A stretch of DNA of 64,000 nucleotides from positions 62,001-126,000 of the forward strand of contig NZ_JAGXJY010000003.1 in assembly GCF_019091085.1 (NCBI RefSeq), read 5' to 3'. Origin of the DNA: Mesorhizobium sp. GbtcB19 (GTDB taxonomy: Bacteria > Pseudomonadota > Alphaproteobacteria > Rhizobiales > Rhizobiaceae). The notes beneath the pieces were generated by a model, which searched no databases, was not told the origin of the DNA, and saw nothing but the letters and a program-made list of their open reading frames with translations. Shown in pieces: positions 45,102 to 52,575 of the stretch. The position numbers and the translations under genes were made by a program. Within the stretch, counting starts at the first letter, position 1. Every line of letters begins with the position of its first letter.

Positions 45102-45725
45102 TCAGGCTCCGGTTCTGGTCTTGGCTGTTTCGGGATCTGTGAGGGCCACGCGCTCGCCGGCGCGGATCACCGCCGGGTCGTAGGCCTTGCGGGCGAAGAC
45201 TTCGAGCACGAAGGGCCGGAAGAACTCGATCGGCAAAGTCTTATAGTCGGGGTCGAAGCTCGACTGGTCCCAGCGTTCGCAGAACTGGTCGCAATCGTCG
45301 AAATAGGCATGGCCGGCGAAGCGCTCGCGCGCATGCCGGTTGCCGCCGACATGATGCGCGTAATAGAGGCGCTGGAAGTCGCCATGCTTCTCCACCACCC
45401 AGGTGCATTGCTCGCGCACGAACGGCTTCAGGATCGCGGCGGCATACTCGTCGTGATTGTAGGGCGCGTAGATGTCGCCGATGTCGTGCAGCAGCGCGCA
45501 GGCGATCCAGTCGGTGTCGGCGCCGTCGCGCCAGGCGCGCGTCGCCGCCTGCAGCGAATGGCCGAGCCGGGTTATCTTGTAGCCCGACAGGCCCTCGTCG
45601 AGCTGCACCAGCGCATCGAGCAGCCGCTCGCCGGTCTTGGCGGCATAGTCGATCTCATGGGCGGTCAGGAACTCGTAATCGTCCTTGTCGCCATCCTTCA
45701 TAGCGGTGAATTTGACGGTAGCCAT
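45102..45725 (-). CDS. HD-domain protein, candidate diiron oxygenase of carnitine catabolism
   Basis: A 207-residue cytoplasmic HD-domain protein. His56 (RLGHSLQAA), His80-Asp81 (ALLHDIGDIYAP), His91, His114 and His124/125 (YAHHVGG) and several Asp near 153-160 give the H-HD-H-H-D pattern of dinuclear HD enzymes. The His56 to His80-Asp81 spacing matches what I recall for PhnZ, a mixed-valent diiron oxygenase. TmpB, a relative, acts on a trimethylammonium phosphonate. GGGAG precedes the start, and the gene sits between the beta-keto acid cleavage enzyme and carnitine dehydrogenase genes with gaps of 13 and 2 bases. A phosphohydrolase or thioesterase-like hydrolase role (for betainyl-CoA) is the alternative. 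Function is inferred. Confidence 0.8.
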   Translation of the reverse strand: MATVKFTAMKDGDKDDYEFLTAHEIDYAAKTGERLLDALVQLDEGLSGYKITRLGHSLQAATRAWRDGADTDWIACALLHDIGDIYAPYNHDEYAAAILKPFVREQCTWVVEKHGDFQRLYYAHHVGGNRHARERFAGHAYFDDCDQFCERWDQSSFDPDYKTLPIEFFRPFVLEVFARKAYDPAVIRAGERVALTDPETAKTRTGA

Positions 45726-45738
45726 TTTCAGCTCCCGC

Positions 45739-46662
45739 TCAAGCCGCGGCAGCTAGGGGCGCCCGCTTGGTAAGGTTGAGCTTCTTGCGCACTTCCTCCG
45801 GTCCGAGGATACGGGCGCCGAGATTGGTGACGATGCTGGCCGCGCGCTCGACGAGCTGCGCGTTGGTCGCCAGCACGCCCTTGTCGAGCCACAGATTGTC
45901 TTCCAGGCCGACGCGGACATTGCCTCCGGCAAGCACGGCCGCCGCGGCATAAGCCATCTGGTTGCGACCGATCGAGAAGGCCGACCAGTTCCAGGTCGAC
46001 GGCACGTTGTTGACCATCGCCATGAAGGTGTTGAGGTCGTCCGGCGCGCCCCATGGCACGCCCATGCAGAGCTGCACCAGCGCGTCGGCGTTGAGCACCT
46101 TTTCCTCGACCAGCTGCTTGGCGAACCACAGATGTCCAGTATCGAAGGCCTCGATCTCGGGCTTCACGCCCAGCGCCGTCATCATGCCGCCCATGGCGCG
46201 CAGCATGCCGGGCGTGTTGGTCATCACGTAATCGGCCTCGTTGAAGTTCATCGTGCCGCAATCCAGCGTGCAGATCTCCGGCAGGCACTGCCGTACATGC
46301 TCCATGCGGTTGCTGGCGCCGCCCATGTCGGTGCCCTTCTCGTTCAAGGGCAGCGGCGCTTCCGTCGAGCCGAACACCATGTCGCCGCCCATGCCCGCGG
46401 TGAGGTTGAGCACCACGTCGACATTGGCCTCGCGGATGCGCTCGGTCACTTCGCGGTAGAGCTGCACGTCGCGGCGTGGTTTGCCGGTCTCGGGGTCGCG
46501 CACATGGCAATGAACGATCGCGGCGCCCGCCTTGGCGGCGTCGATCGCCGAATCGGCGATCTGCTTGGGCGAGCGCGGCACATGGGGAGAGCGGTCCTGC
46601 GTGCCGCCGGAGCCGGTCACGGCACAGGTAATGAAAACCTCACGATTCATCGCAAGCGGCAT
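45739..46662 (-). CDS. Beta-keto acid cleavage enzyme, probable 3-dehydrocarnitine:acetyl-CoA trimethylamine transferase
   Basis: A 307-residue member of the BKACE (formerly DUF849) family. His51 and His53 in IVHCHVRDPETG and the Glu in GLEDNLW form the zinc site. The family condenses a beta-keto acid with acetyl-CoA, releasing acetoacetate and a new CoA ester. Next to carnitine dehydrogenase the expected reaction is 3-dehydrocarnitine plus acetyl-CoA to betainyl-CoA plus acetoacetate. GGGAGGA lies 6 bases before ATG 46662. It is the first gene of the operon and diverges from a GlxA-type regulator that probably controls it. Confidence 0.92.
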   Translation of the reverse strand: MPLAMNREVFITCAVTGSGGTQDRSPHVPRSPKQIADSAIDAAKAGAAIVHCHVRDPETGKPRRDVQLYREVTERIREANVDVVLNLTAGMGGDMVFGSTEAPLPLNEKGTDMGGASNRMEHVRQCLPEICTLDCGTMNFNEADYVMTNTPGMLRAMGGMMTALGVKPEIEAFDTGHLWFAKQLVEEKVLNADALVQLCMGVPWGAPDDLNTFMAMVNNVPSTWNWSAFSIGRNQMAYAAAAVLAGGNVRVGLEDNLWLDKGVLATNAQLVERAASIVTNLGARILGPEEVRKKLNLTKRAPLAAAA

Positions 46663-46787
46663 CTTGATCCTCCCAGGGTCGATCGGCCATGCGTGCCGCC
46701 AAAAGCGGAAGCCTTGTTGGGCTATGCACGGGATGGATACAGAATGACCGACTTGCCGGAAACTGTTTTGCGTTTTACGAAGGTCTC

Positions 46788-47768
46788 ATGACTAAAACCG
46801 AAAAGCCGACCATCTTTCGGTCCGAGCGCGAAACCCTCAAGGTGACATTCCTTGTGTTCTCGGGTTCCTCGATCATGTGCGTCGCATCGGCCGTCGACCC
46901 GCTGCGCGCTGCCAATCGCATCTCCGGCGAGACGCTGTTCGATTTCAAGCTGGTCTCGGTCACCGGCGAGGCGCCGATCACCACCTGCGGCCTGCCGGTT
47001 GCCGTCAGCGGCCGCTTCGATGCGGCCGAGCCGACCGACATGCTGGTCGTCGTCGCCGGCTTCGGCACGCAGAATTACGCCACCTCGGCGCTGCTTGCCG
47101 GTCTGCGGCGCGCGGCGCGCGCGGCCCGTGCCTGTGGCGGCGTCGAGGCGGGTACCTGGCTGGTGGCGCGCGCAGGCCTGCTCGAAGGTCGCAGCGCCAC
47201 CACGCATTGGGAAGACATGGAGGATTTCTCCGCCGCCTTTCCCGGCGTCGACGTGCGGCCGGACCGCTATGTCATCGATGGACCGGTCTTCACCTCCGGC
47301 GGCGCGTCACCCACCTTCGACCTGATGCTGCATCTGGTCCGCACAAGGCTGGGAATGGCCGCCGCGCTCGATGTCGCCAGCGTCTTTATCTACGACCAGG
47401 CGCGCGCCGCGACCGACGCGCAGCCGCTGGTCTCGCTCGGCCGGCTCGACGGCTATGATCCGCGCCTTGCCCAGGCGATCCGGCTGATGGAGGCCCATGT
47501 CGACCAGCCGCTCACCATCGATGCCGTGGCCAAACGCGCCGGTGTGACGGCGCGGACGCTGGAAAGCATTTTTCGTAAGTCGATCGGCGAGACCCCGGGC
47601 GCCTATTATCTGAGGCTGCGCCTCAGCGCCGCCCGGCGTCTGGTGGTCGACACGCGCATCGCCATGGCCGACATTGCCGGGCGTACCGGCTTTTCCTCCG
47701 CCGCGGCATTTTCCAGGGCATTTTCGAGAGCTTTCGGCGAGGCGCCGGTCAGGTTGCGGCGCGGCTGA
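46788..47768 (+). CDS. GlxA family AraC-type regulator of carnitine genes
   Basis: A 326-residue regulator with an N-terminal DJ-1/PfpI-like domain (about 15-185; FLVFSGSSIMCVASAVDPLRAA) and a C-terminal AraC DNA-binding domain (about 225-322; QPLTIDAVAKRAGVTARTLE and MADIAGRTGFSSAAAFSRAF). This is the layout of GbdR and CdhR, activators of glycine betaine and carnitine catabolism in Pseudomonas. ATG 46788 has GAAGG upstream; the frame back to 46689 lies in the promoter region. It diverges from the carnitine operon with 125 bases between. Its end overlaps the convergent HAD gene by 20 bases. Confidence 0.92.
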   Translation: MTKTEKPTIFRSERETLKVTFLVFSGSSIMCVASAVDPLRAANRISGETLFDFKLVSVTGEAPITTCGLPVAVSGRFDAAEPTDMLVVVAGFGTQNYATSALLAGLRRAARAARACGGVEAGTWLVARAGLLEGRSATTHWEDMEDFSAAFPGVDVRPDRYVIDGPVFTSGGASPTFDLMLHLVRTRLGMAAALDVASVFIYDQARAATDAQPLVSLGRLDGYDPRLAQAIRLMEAHVDQPLTIDAVAKRAGVTARTLESIFRKSIGETPGAYYLRLRLSAARRLVVDTRIAMADIAGRTGFSSAAAFSRAFSRAFGEAPVRLRRG

Positions 47769-48522
47769 GTATCCACTCGATTGCCGCCGCGAGGTCATCG
47801 ACAAGTGCCGTAGGAGCCGGATCGAAGCGCGTTTCGTCGCCCGGCCGGTATTTGCCGGTCCGAACCAGCAACGCCGCTCCGAGCCCGGCGCGCAACGCTC
47901 CTGCGACATCGCTCTCCGCATCGTCGCCGACCATGACCGCGTCGGCTGCCGGACAGTTCAATTCCGCGAGCGCGGCGAGAAAAAAGTCCGGCGAGGGTTT
48001 GCCGAGCACCACAGGTGTTCGGCCGCTGGCGAATTCGAGCGCGGCGACGAAGGCGCCAGTGTCGAGGCTGAGCAGCCCGTCCGCATCCTTGAAGGTGCGG
48101 TTGACCGCAAGCGCCAGGAAATCGGCACCGGCGACCAGTTCGCGGAACGCCCGGTTGAGGCTGGCGTGGTTGAAGGCTTCGCCCGCATCACCGATGACGA
48201 TAGCGCGCCCGCTCCCGCCGTCCAGCCCCGAAAACTCGGCCTCGAGGTCGGGATGGACGAGCAGATGCGGCTGGCGGCCATGCTTGCGCAGCCATTCGAC
48301 CGCGGCGCGCGCCGGCGTCAGCAACTCTTCCTCCGCAACCTCGATGCCCATGGCCGCAAGTTGCGCGATGATTGCGCTGCGCGGCGAGCGTGTCGTGTTG
48401 CTGACGAAACGCAGCGGCAACGCGGCGCTGCGCAAACGCTCGATGGCCGCGGCGGCGCCCGGTATCGGGGTGTCGCCATCATAGACGACACCCAGAAGAT
48501 CCAGGAGCACCGCGCGTATCAT
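47749..48522 (-). CDS. HAD superfamily IIA phosphatase (LHPP/HDHD2-like)
   Basis: A 257-residue phosphatase-like protein. Asp8 in LLDLLGVVYDG is the nucleophile position, but the usual second Asp of DxD is Leu10; in the LHPP/HDHD2 group this residue is Ser, so the loss may be tolerated. VSNTTRSPR gives motif 2, GKPSPDFF the conserved lysine, and VGDDAESDVAGA motif 3. The C2-type cap lies between. It is convergent with the GlxA regulator. Substrate unknown; a small phosphate ester is likely if it is active. Confidence 0.85.
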   Translation of the reverse strand: MIRAVLLDLLGVVYDGDTPIPGAAAAIERLRSAALPLRFVSNTTRSPRSAIIAQLAAMGIEVAEEELLTPARAAVEWLRKHGRQPHLLVHPDLEAEFSGLDGGSGRAIVIGDAGEAFNHASLNRAFRELVAGADFLALAVNRTFKDADGLLSLDTGAFVAALEFASGRTPVVLGKPSPDFFLAALAELNCPAADAVMVGDDAESDVAGALRAGLGAALLVRTGKYRPGDETRFDPAPTALVDDLAAAIEWILSRAAT

Positions 48523-48560
48523 CGGCGCAGGATGGAGAAACAGTTTCTGTTCGTCAAACT

Positions 48561-48608
48561 ACGAGAGAATCAGGCCACGAGAGAATCAGGCGCGGGAGAA
48601 TCAGGCGG
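48561..48608. repeat. Three 16-bp tandem repeats at the end of a small gene
   Basis: ACGAGAGAATCAGGCC occurs at 48561, with variants at 48577 (final C to G) and 48593 (CGGGAGAATCAGGCGG). The third copy contains the stop codon of the 67-residue gene; on the minus strand each copy repeats a TGA. It probably arose by slippage after the gene end. Confidence 0.8.
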
Positions 48609-48804
48609 CGTCGCGGCCTTCGCCGACGATGCGCGAGCGCATGCTCTTGGCCAGCGCCGTTTCGAGCCGCGCGGCGACCGCGCGATCCCATTCATTTGTC
48701 TTGCGGACGCTGTCTTTCGAGTACGGCAGCGCCATCAGCCGGTCGATGATCGATCCGGCCTCGCTGGGAGAGAGCAGGGCGTCGATTTCGCGTTCGTGCT
48801 GCAT
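48601..48804 (-). CDS. Small hypothetical protein, 67 residues
   Basis: A 67-residue protein I do not recognise. Support for it being real is a perfect AAGGAGG ribosome site 9 bases before the ATG and ordinary codon use. It is hydrophilic and helical in character (SPSEAGSIIDRLMALPYSKD, AVAARLETALAKSMRSR) without a signal peptide, membrane segment or Cys. It stands alone between the HAD gene and xylA; its 3' end is the third unit of a 16-bp tandem repeat. Function unknown. Confidence 0.7.
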   Translation of the reverse strand: MQHEREIDALLSPSEAGSIIDRLMALPYSKDSVRKTNEWDRAVAARLETALAKSMRSRIVGEGRDAA

Positions 48805-48986
48805 ATCGGTTCGCCTCCTTCTTCTTCATCACCCGCCACAGGAGCCGTGTTTATACGAAATCCGTGACGGCTGTTTGAAGGCAAGAACGAGGTGATTGAA
48901 GGGCAGTGCGGGGCAAAGTTTTGTCAGCCGCCTGCAAATCGCGGCAACGCGATTCCCGGCGCGCTTTTGCGCTGTCGACAAGAGAA

Positions 48987-49017
48987 TGCCGCGGCGGCTT
49001 GTTGGCCGCTCGCGGCA
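48987..49017 (-). terminator. Hairpin after xylA
   Basis: TGCCGCG... and ...CGCGGCA arms with an imperfect GC stem lie 24 bases after the xylA stop. There is no T-run, so termination is only likely. The rest of the 236-base gap up to the small gene shows nothing further. Confidence 0.5.
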
Positions 49018-49040
49018 GATTTCAATGCACCGATCGGATG

Positions 49041-50366
49041 TCAGACGTAGCGGTTGACGATGTTTTCGAGCAATTCCTGCCGGCCGGAGCGCGGCTGCGG
49101 CTCGATCTTCTTCTTCACCACGCGTTCGGCGATCTCCTCCAGCGTGCGCTTGCCGGCAAGCATCGCCTTGCCTTCGGCGGTGTTCCAGCCGGCATAGCGT
49201 TCGGCAAGCGGGCCGGACAGCGCCTTGTCCTCGATCATCTTCGCCGCCGCCTTGAGGCCGCGCGCGCAGGCGTCCATGCCGCCGATATGACCGATCAGGA
49301 GATCGTCCGGATCGAGCGACTGGCGCCTGAGCTTGGCATCGAAATTGGTGCCGCCCGTCTTGAAGCCGCCGCCCTGCAGGACCTGGTAATAGGCCAGCGC
49401 CATTTCCGGCACGTTGTTGGGGAACTGGTCGGTGTCCCAGCCCGACTGGTAGTCGTTGCGGTTCATGTCGATGGAGCCGAAGACGCCGAGCGCGTTGGCC
49501 AGCGCCAATTCGTGCTCGAAGGAATGGCCGGCCAGGATCGCGTGGCCCTGCTCGATGTTGAGTTTTACCTCCTTCTCCAGCCCGAAGCGCTTGAGGAAGC
49601 CGTACACCGTGGCAACGTCATAGTCATACTGATGCTTGGTCGGCTCCTGCGGCTTCGGCTCGATCAGGATCGTGCCCTTGAAGCCGATCTTGTGCTTGTA
49701 GTCGACGACGAGATTGAGGAAGCGGCCGGCCTGCTCCTGCTCGCGTCCAAGGTCGGTGTTGAGCAACGTCTCATAGCCTTCGCGGCCACCCCACAGCACA
49801 TAATTCTCGCCCTTCAACCGCTTGGTGACGTCGATGCAGCTCTTCACCGTCGCCGCCGCATAGGCGAACACATCCGGATCGGGATTGGTTGCCGCGCCCG
49901 ACATGAAGCGGCGGTGCGAGAACAGGTTCGCCGTGCCCCAAAGCAGCTTTACGCCGGTCTTCTTCATCTTCTCGGCGAAGTAGTCGGCGATCTCGTCGAG
50001 GCGCTCGGCGCTTTCGGAGAAATCCTTGCCCTCCGGGCGGACATCGGCGTCGTGGAAGCAGAAATAGGGTGCACCGAGCAGCGAGAACATCTCGAAGGCG
50101 ACGTCGGCCTTGAGCTTGGCCAGTTCCATCGTGTCGATGCCGCCAGGCTTGGCGAACCACGGCCGGTCGAAGGTCTGGCCGCCGAACGGGTCACCGCCCG
50201 GCCAGGCGAAGGAATGCCAGTAGGCGACGGCGAAGCGCAGATGGTCTTCCAGCCGCTTGCCGGCCACAACCTCGTCCGGGTTGTAGAACCGGTAGGCCAG
50301 CGGATTGGTCGAATCCGGCCCCTCATATTTGATCTTTTTGATGTCGCCGAAAAATCCGCTGCCCAT
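49041..50366 (-). CDS. xylA: Xylose isomerase
   Basis: A 441-residue class II xylose isomerase that converts D-xylose to D-xylulose. His105 and Asp108 ([12 protein letters not shown]) are the catalytic pair, and metal ligands lie in [31 protein letters not shown] and [26 protein letters not shown] precedes ATG 50366; the longer frame to 50390 is not needed. It shares a locus with xylB, but the two are separated by an oppositely oriented NTF2-like gene and a repeat element, so they are not one operon. Confidence 0.97.
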   Translation of the reverse strand: MGSGFFGDIKKIKYEGPDSTNPLAYRFYNPDEVVAGKRLEDHLRFAVAYWHSFAWPGGDPFGGQTFDRPWFAKPGGIDTMELAKLKADVAFEMFSLLGAPYFCFHDADVRPEGKDFSESAERLDEIADYFAEKMKKTGVKLLWGTANLFSHRRFMSGAATNPDPDVFAYAAATVKSCIDVTKRLKGENYVLWGGREGYETLLNTDLGREQEQAGRFLNLVVDYKHKIGFKGTILIEPKPQEPTKHQYDYDVATVYGFLKRFGLEKEVKLNIEQGHAILAGHSFEHELALANALGVFGSIDMNRNDYQSGWDTDQFPNNVPEMALAYYQVLQGGGFKTGGTNFDAKLRRQSLDPDDLLIGHIGGMDACARGLKAAAKMIEDKALSGPLAERYAGWNTAEGKAMLAGKRTLEEIAERVVKKKIEPQPRSGRQELLENIVNRYV

Positions 50367-50478
50367 GGTTTCCTTCCTCTCCGGGTGCATTCGCCCGATT
50401 ACCTCAGGCGTAATTGGTTTCGCTTTTTCGCGAGGCCAAAACGGTCATGTCGAAACGATCCAACGAAGGACCATGACC

Positions 50479-50841
50479 ATGACCGACCTCAACACGATCG
50501 CCTTGAACTACATCAGCGCCTGGAACGAGAGCGATGCCAACCGCCGCAAGGCGCTGCTCGAAGCGGCCTTCACCAGCGACGTCAGCTACCGTGATCCGGT
50601 CATGCAGGGCGACGGCCATGACGGCATCGCAGCGCTGATTGACGGTGTGCAGCAGCGCTTCGCCGGCTTCCGCTTCTCGCTGAAGGGCGAGCCGGACGGT
50701 TTCGCCGACCGCATCCGCTTCTCGTGGAATCTCGGGCCGGAAGGTGTCGAGTCCGTGATCGAGGGCACCGATATAGGCGTCATCGAGAACGGGCGGCTGA
50801 AGAGTGTCACCGGGTTTTTGGACAAGGTGCCGGCGCAGTGA
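50479..50841 (+). CDS. NTF2-like (SnoaL fold) protein
   Basis: A 120-residue protein of the NTF2-like superfamily, a fold used for small-molecule binding or isomerase-type catalysis. LNYISAWNESDANRRKALLE at the start, YRDPVMQGDGHDGI, GFRFSLKGEPDGFADRIRFSW and the final GFLDKVP are typical. I choose ATG 50479 because AAGGA lies 8 bases upstream; the ATG at 50473 is too close to it. It diverges from xylA and converges on xylB across a repeat. A role with xylose is not indicated by the sequence itself. Confidence 0.85.
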   Translation: MTDLNTIALNYISAWNESDANRRKALLEAAFTSDVSYRDPVMQGDGHDGIAALIDGVQQRFAGFRFSLKGEPDGFADRIRFSWNLGPEGVESVIEGTDIGVIENGRLKSVTGFLDKVPAQ

Positions 50842-50863
50842 GGCTAACTGGGGAGGTGGGGTG

Positions 50864-51031
50864 CGAGGCCCCTCTCTCTGGCCTGCCGGCCATCTCCCCC
50901 TCAAGGGGGGAGATCGGACGTCGCTCCGGCTTTCGCCAATCTCCAGAGTTGCAGGGATGAGCGGGGCGCCCCAACTGCCAATCTCCCCCCTTGAGGGGGA
51001 GATGCCCGGCAGGGCAGAGAGGGGGGCCTCG
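50864..51031. repeat. Rhizobial intergenic palindromic element, copy 5
   Basis: GAGGCCCCTCTCTCTGGCCT at the left and its near-complement at the right (AGGGCAGAGAGGGGGGCCTC), with CTCCCCCTCAAGGGGGGAG hairpins. It lies between convergent NTF2-like and xylB genes and is slightly diverged at the ends from the other four copies. Confidence 0.88.
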
Positions 51032-51038
51032 CGCCTGC

Positions 51039-52493
51039 TCACGCGATTACAGCCCTTATCGCCGGATAAAGCGCGCGATAGCGCTGATAAGCATCAGCAT
51101 AAGCCCCACCAAGCCCGGCATCAGGCTCAACCGTCGCATCCGTCCTCGGTGCCGTACACACCGCCAGCGGATCGGCCCCGGTCGCGGCAATCAACCCCAG
51201 CCTTGCCGCGCCGAACGCCGCGCCGAAATCGCCGTCGGCCGGAATATCGACCGGCACCTGCAGCGCCGTCGCGATCGCCTTCAGCCAGTAGCGCGAGCGC
51301 GAGCCGCCGCCGATGGCGGTGACCCGATTCAGCGTCGTGCCGGCCTTCTTCAGCGCTTCGAGACTGTCGCGGAAGGCGAAGGCGACGCCTTCGAGCACGG
51401 CCTGTGTCAGCACGGCCCGGCTCGACTCGTGTCCGAGCCCGGTGAAGGACCCGCGAATGGCGGAATCATTGTGCGGCGTGCGCTCGCCGGAGAGATAGGG
51501 CAGGAAGGAGACGCCCGTCGGCGACTTGAGCGCATCGCCGAGCTCGGCGGTCAGCTCGCCGGCGCCCTTACCGGTGATTTCCGACAGCCAGTTGAGCGAA
51601 TCGGTGGCCGAAAGAATGACGCCCATCTGGTGCCAGGTGGTGGGCAGCGCATGGCAGAAGGTGTGCACCGCGCTTTCCGGATTGGGCAGATAAGAGGCGT
51701 TGGCGGCGAAGAGCACGCCGGACGTTCCGAGCGACACGAAAGCGTGGCCGGCGCCGACCGTGCCCATGCCGCAGGCCGAGGCCGCATTGTCGCCGGCGCC
51801 GCCGGCAATCGGAATGCCCGCCGCGATGCCCCATTTCGATGCGAGCTCGCCGCGCAAGGCGCCGGCCTTGGCGGTGCCTTCGACCAGCGACGGCATGTGC
51901 TTCTCGTCGAGCGACGTCGCCGCCAGCAATTCCGGCGCCCAGCGCCGCTTGCCGACATCGAGCCAGGACGTGCCGGCCGAATCCGACATTTCCGAGATGT
52001 GCTCGCCGGTCAGCCAGAGCCGTAGATAATCCTTGGGCAACAGGATTTTCGCCACCTTGGCGAAGATTGCCGCCTCGTTGTTCTTCACCCAGGCGAGCTT
52101 CGGCGCGGTGAAGCCGGGGAAAACGATATTGCCGGTGAGCTTGCGGAAGCGCGGATCGGCATCGAGCGCCGCGGCCTCTACATGGCTGCGCGTGTCGTTC
52201 CACAGGATGCAGGAGCGCAGCACCTTGTCACTGGCATCGAGCAGTGTTGCGCCGTGCATCTGGCCGGAAAGGCCGATGCCCTTGACCGCTGCGAGTTCCT
52301 TGGGATGGGAAGCCTTGAGCTCGGCGATCGCTGCCTCGCAGGCCTCGATCCAATGCGCCGGGTCCTGCTCCGACCAGCCGGGATGCGGCCGCGAGACGTC
52401 GAGCGAACCATGGCCGGAACCGATGACCTTCTGGCCATCATCGATCAGCAGCGCCTTGACGCCCGAAGTGCCCAGGTCGAGGCCGAGATACAT
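51039..52493 (-). CDS. xylB: Xylulokinase
   Basis: A 484-residue FGGY-family kinase that phosphorylates D-xylulose to xylulose 5-phosphate. GLDLGTSGVKALLID (4-18) is the phosphate loop; GLSGQMHGATLLD (about 75-87) is diagnostic of xylulokinase, with the catalytic Asp in GGAGDNAASACG near 230. GGIGGGSRSRYW-type C-terminal sequence (TAIGGGSRSRYWLKAIA) binds ATP. GGGAGGA lies 6 bases before the ATG. A palindrome at 52516-52536 just upstream may be an operator. The product feeds the pentose phosphate pathway, which also uses the rpe enzyme encoded at 31523-32200. Confidence 0.97.
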   Translation of the reverse strand: MYLGLDLGTSGVKALLIDDGQKVIGSGHGSLDVSRPHPGWSEQDPAHWIEACEAAIAELKASHPKELAAVKGIGLSGQMHGATLLDASDKVLRSCILWNDTRSHVEAAALDADPRFRKLTGNIVFPGFTAPKLAWVKNNEAAIFAKVAKILLPKDYLRLWLTGEHISEMSDSAGTSWLDVGKRRWAPELLAATSLDEKHMPSLVEGTAKAGALRGELASKWGIAAGIPIAGGAGDNAASACGMGTVGAGHAFVSLGTSGVLFAANASYLPNPESAVHTFCHALPTTWHQMGVILSATDSLNWLSEITGKGAGELTAELGDALKSPTGVSFLPYLSGERTPHNDSAIRGSFTGLGHESSRAVLTQAVLEGVAFAFRDSLEALKKAGTTLNRVTAIGGGSRSRYWLKAIATALQVPVDIPADGDFGAAFGAARLGLIAATGADPLAVCTAPRTDATVEPDAGLGGAYADAYQRYRALYPAIRAVIA

Positions 52494-52515
52494 GATTTCC
52501 TCCCAATGCCATTAA

Positions 52516-52536
52516 TTTTTTCGGATCTCGAAAAAA
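52516..52536. promoter_or_regulatory. Palindrome upstream of xylB
   Basis: TTTTTTCG-GATCT-CGAAAAAA has perfect 8-bp arms, 23 bases before the xylB start in the 82-base gap after the TTC38-like gene. It could be a regulator site or, read on either strand, a weak terminator of the upstream gene. Confidence 0.45.
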
Positions 52537-52575
52537 TCTGGCTTGGCCAGTTCTTATGACAAGATCCGCTGCGGG

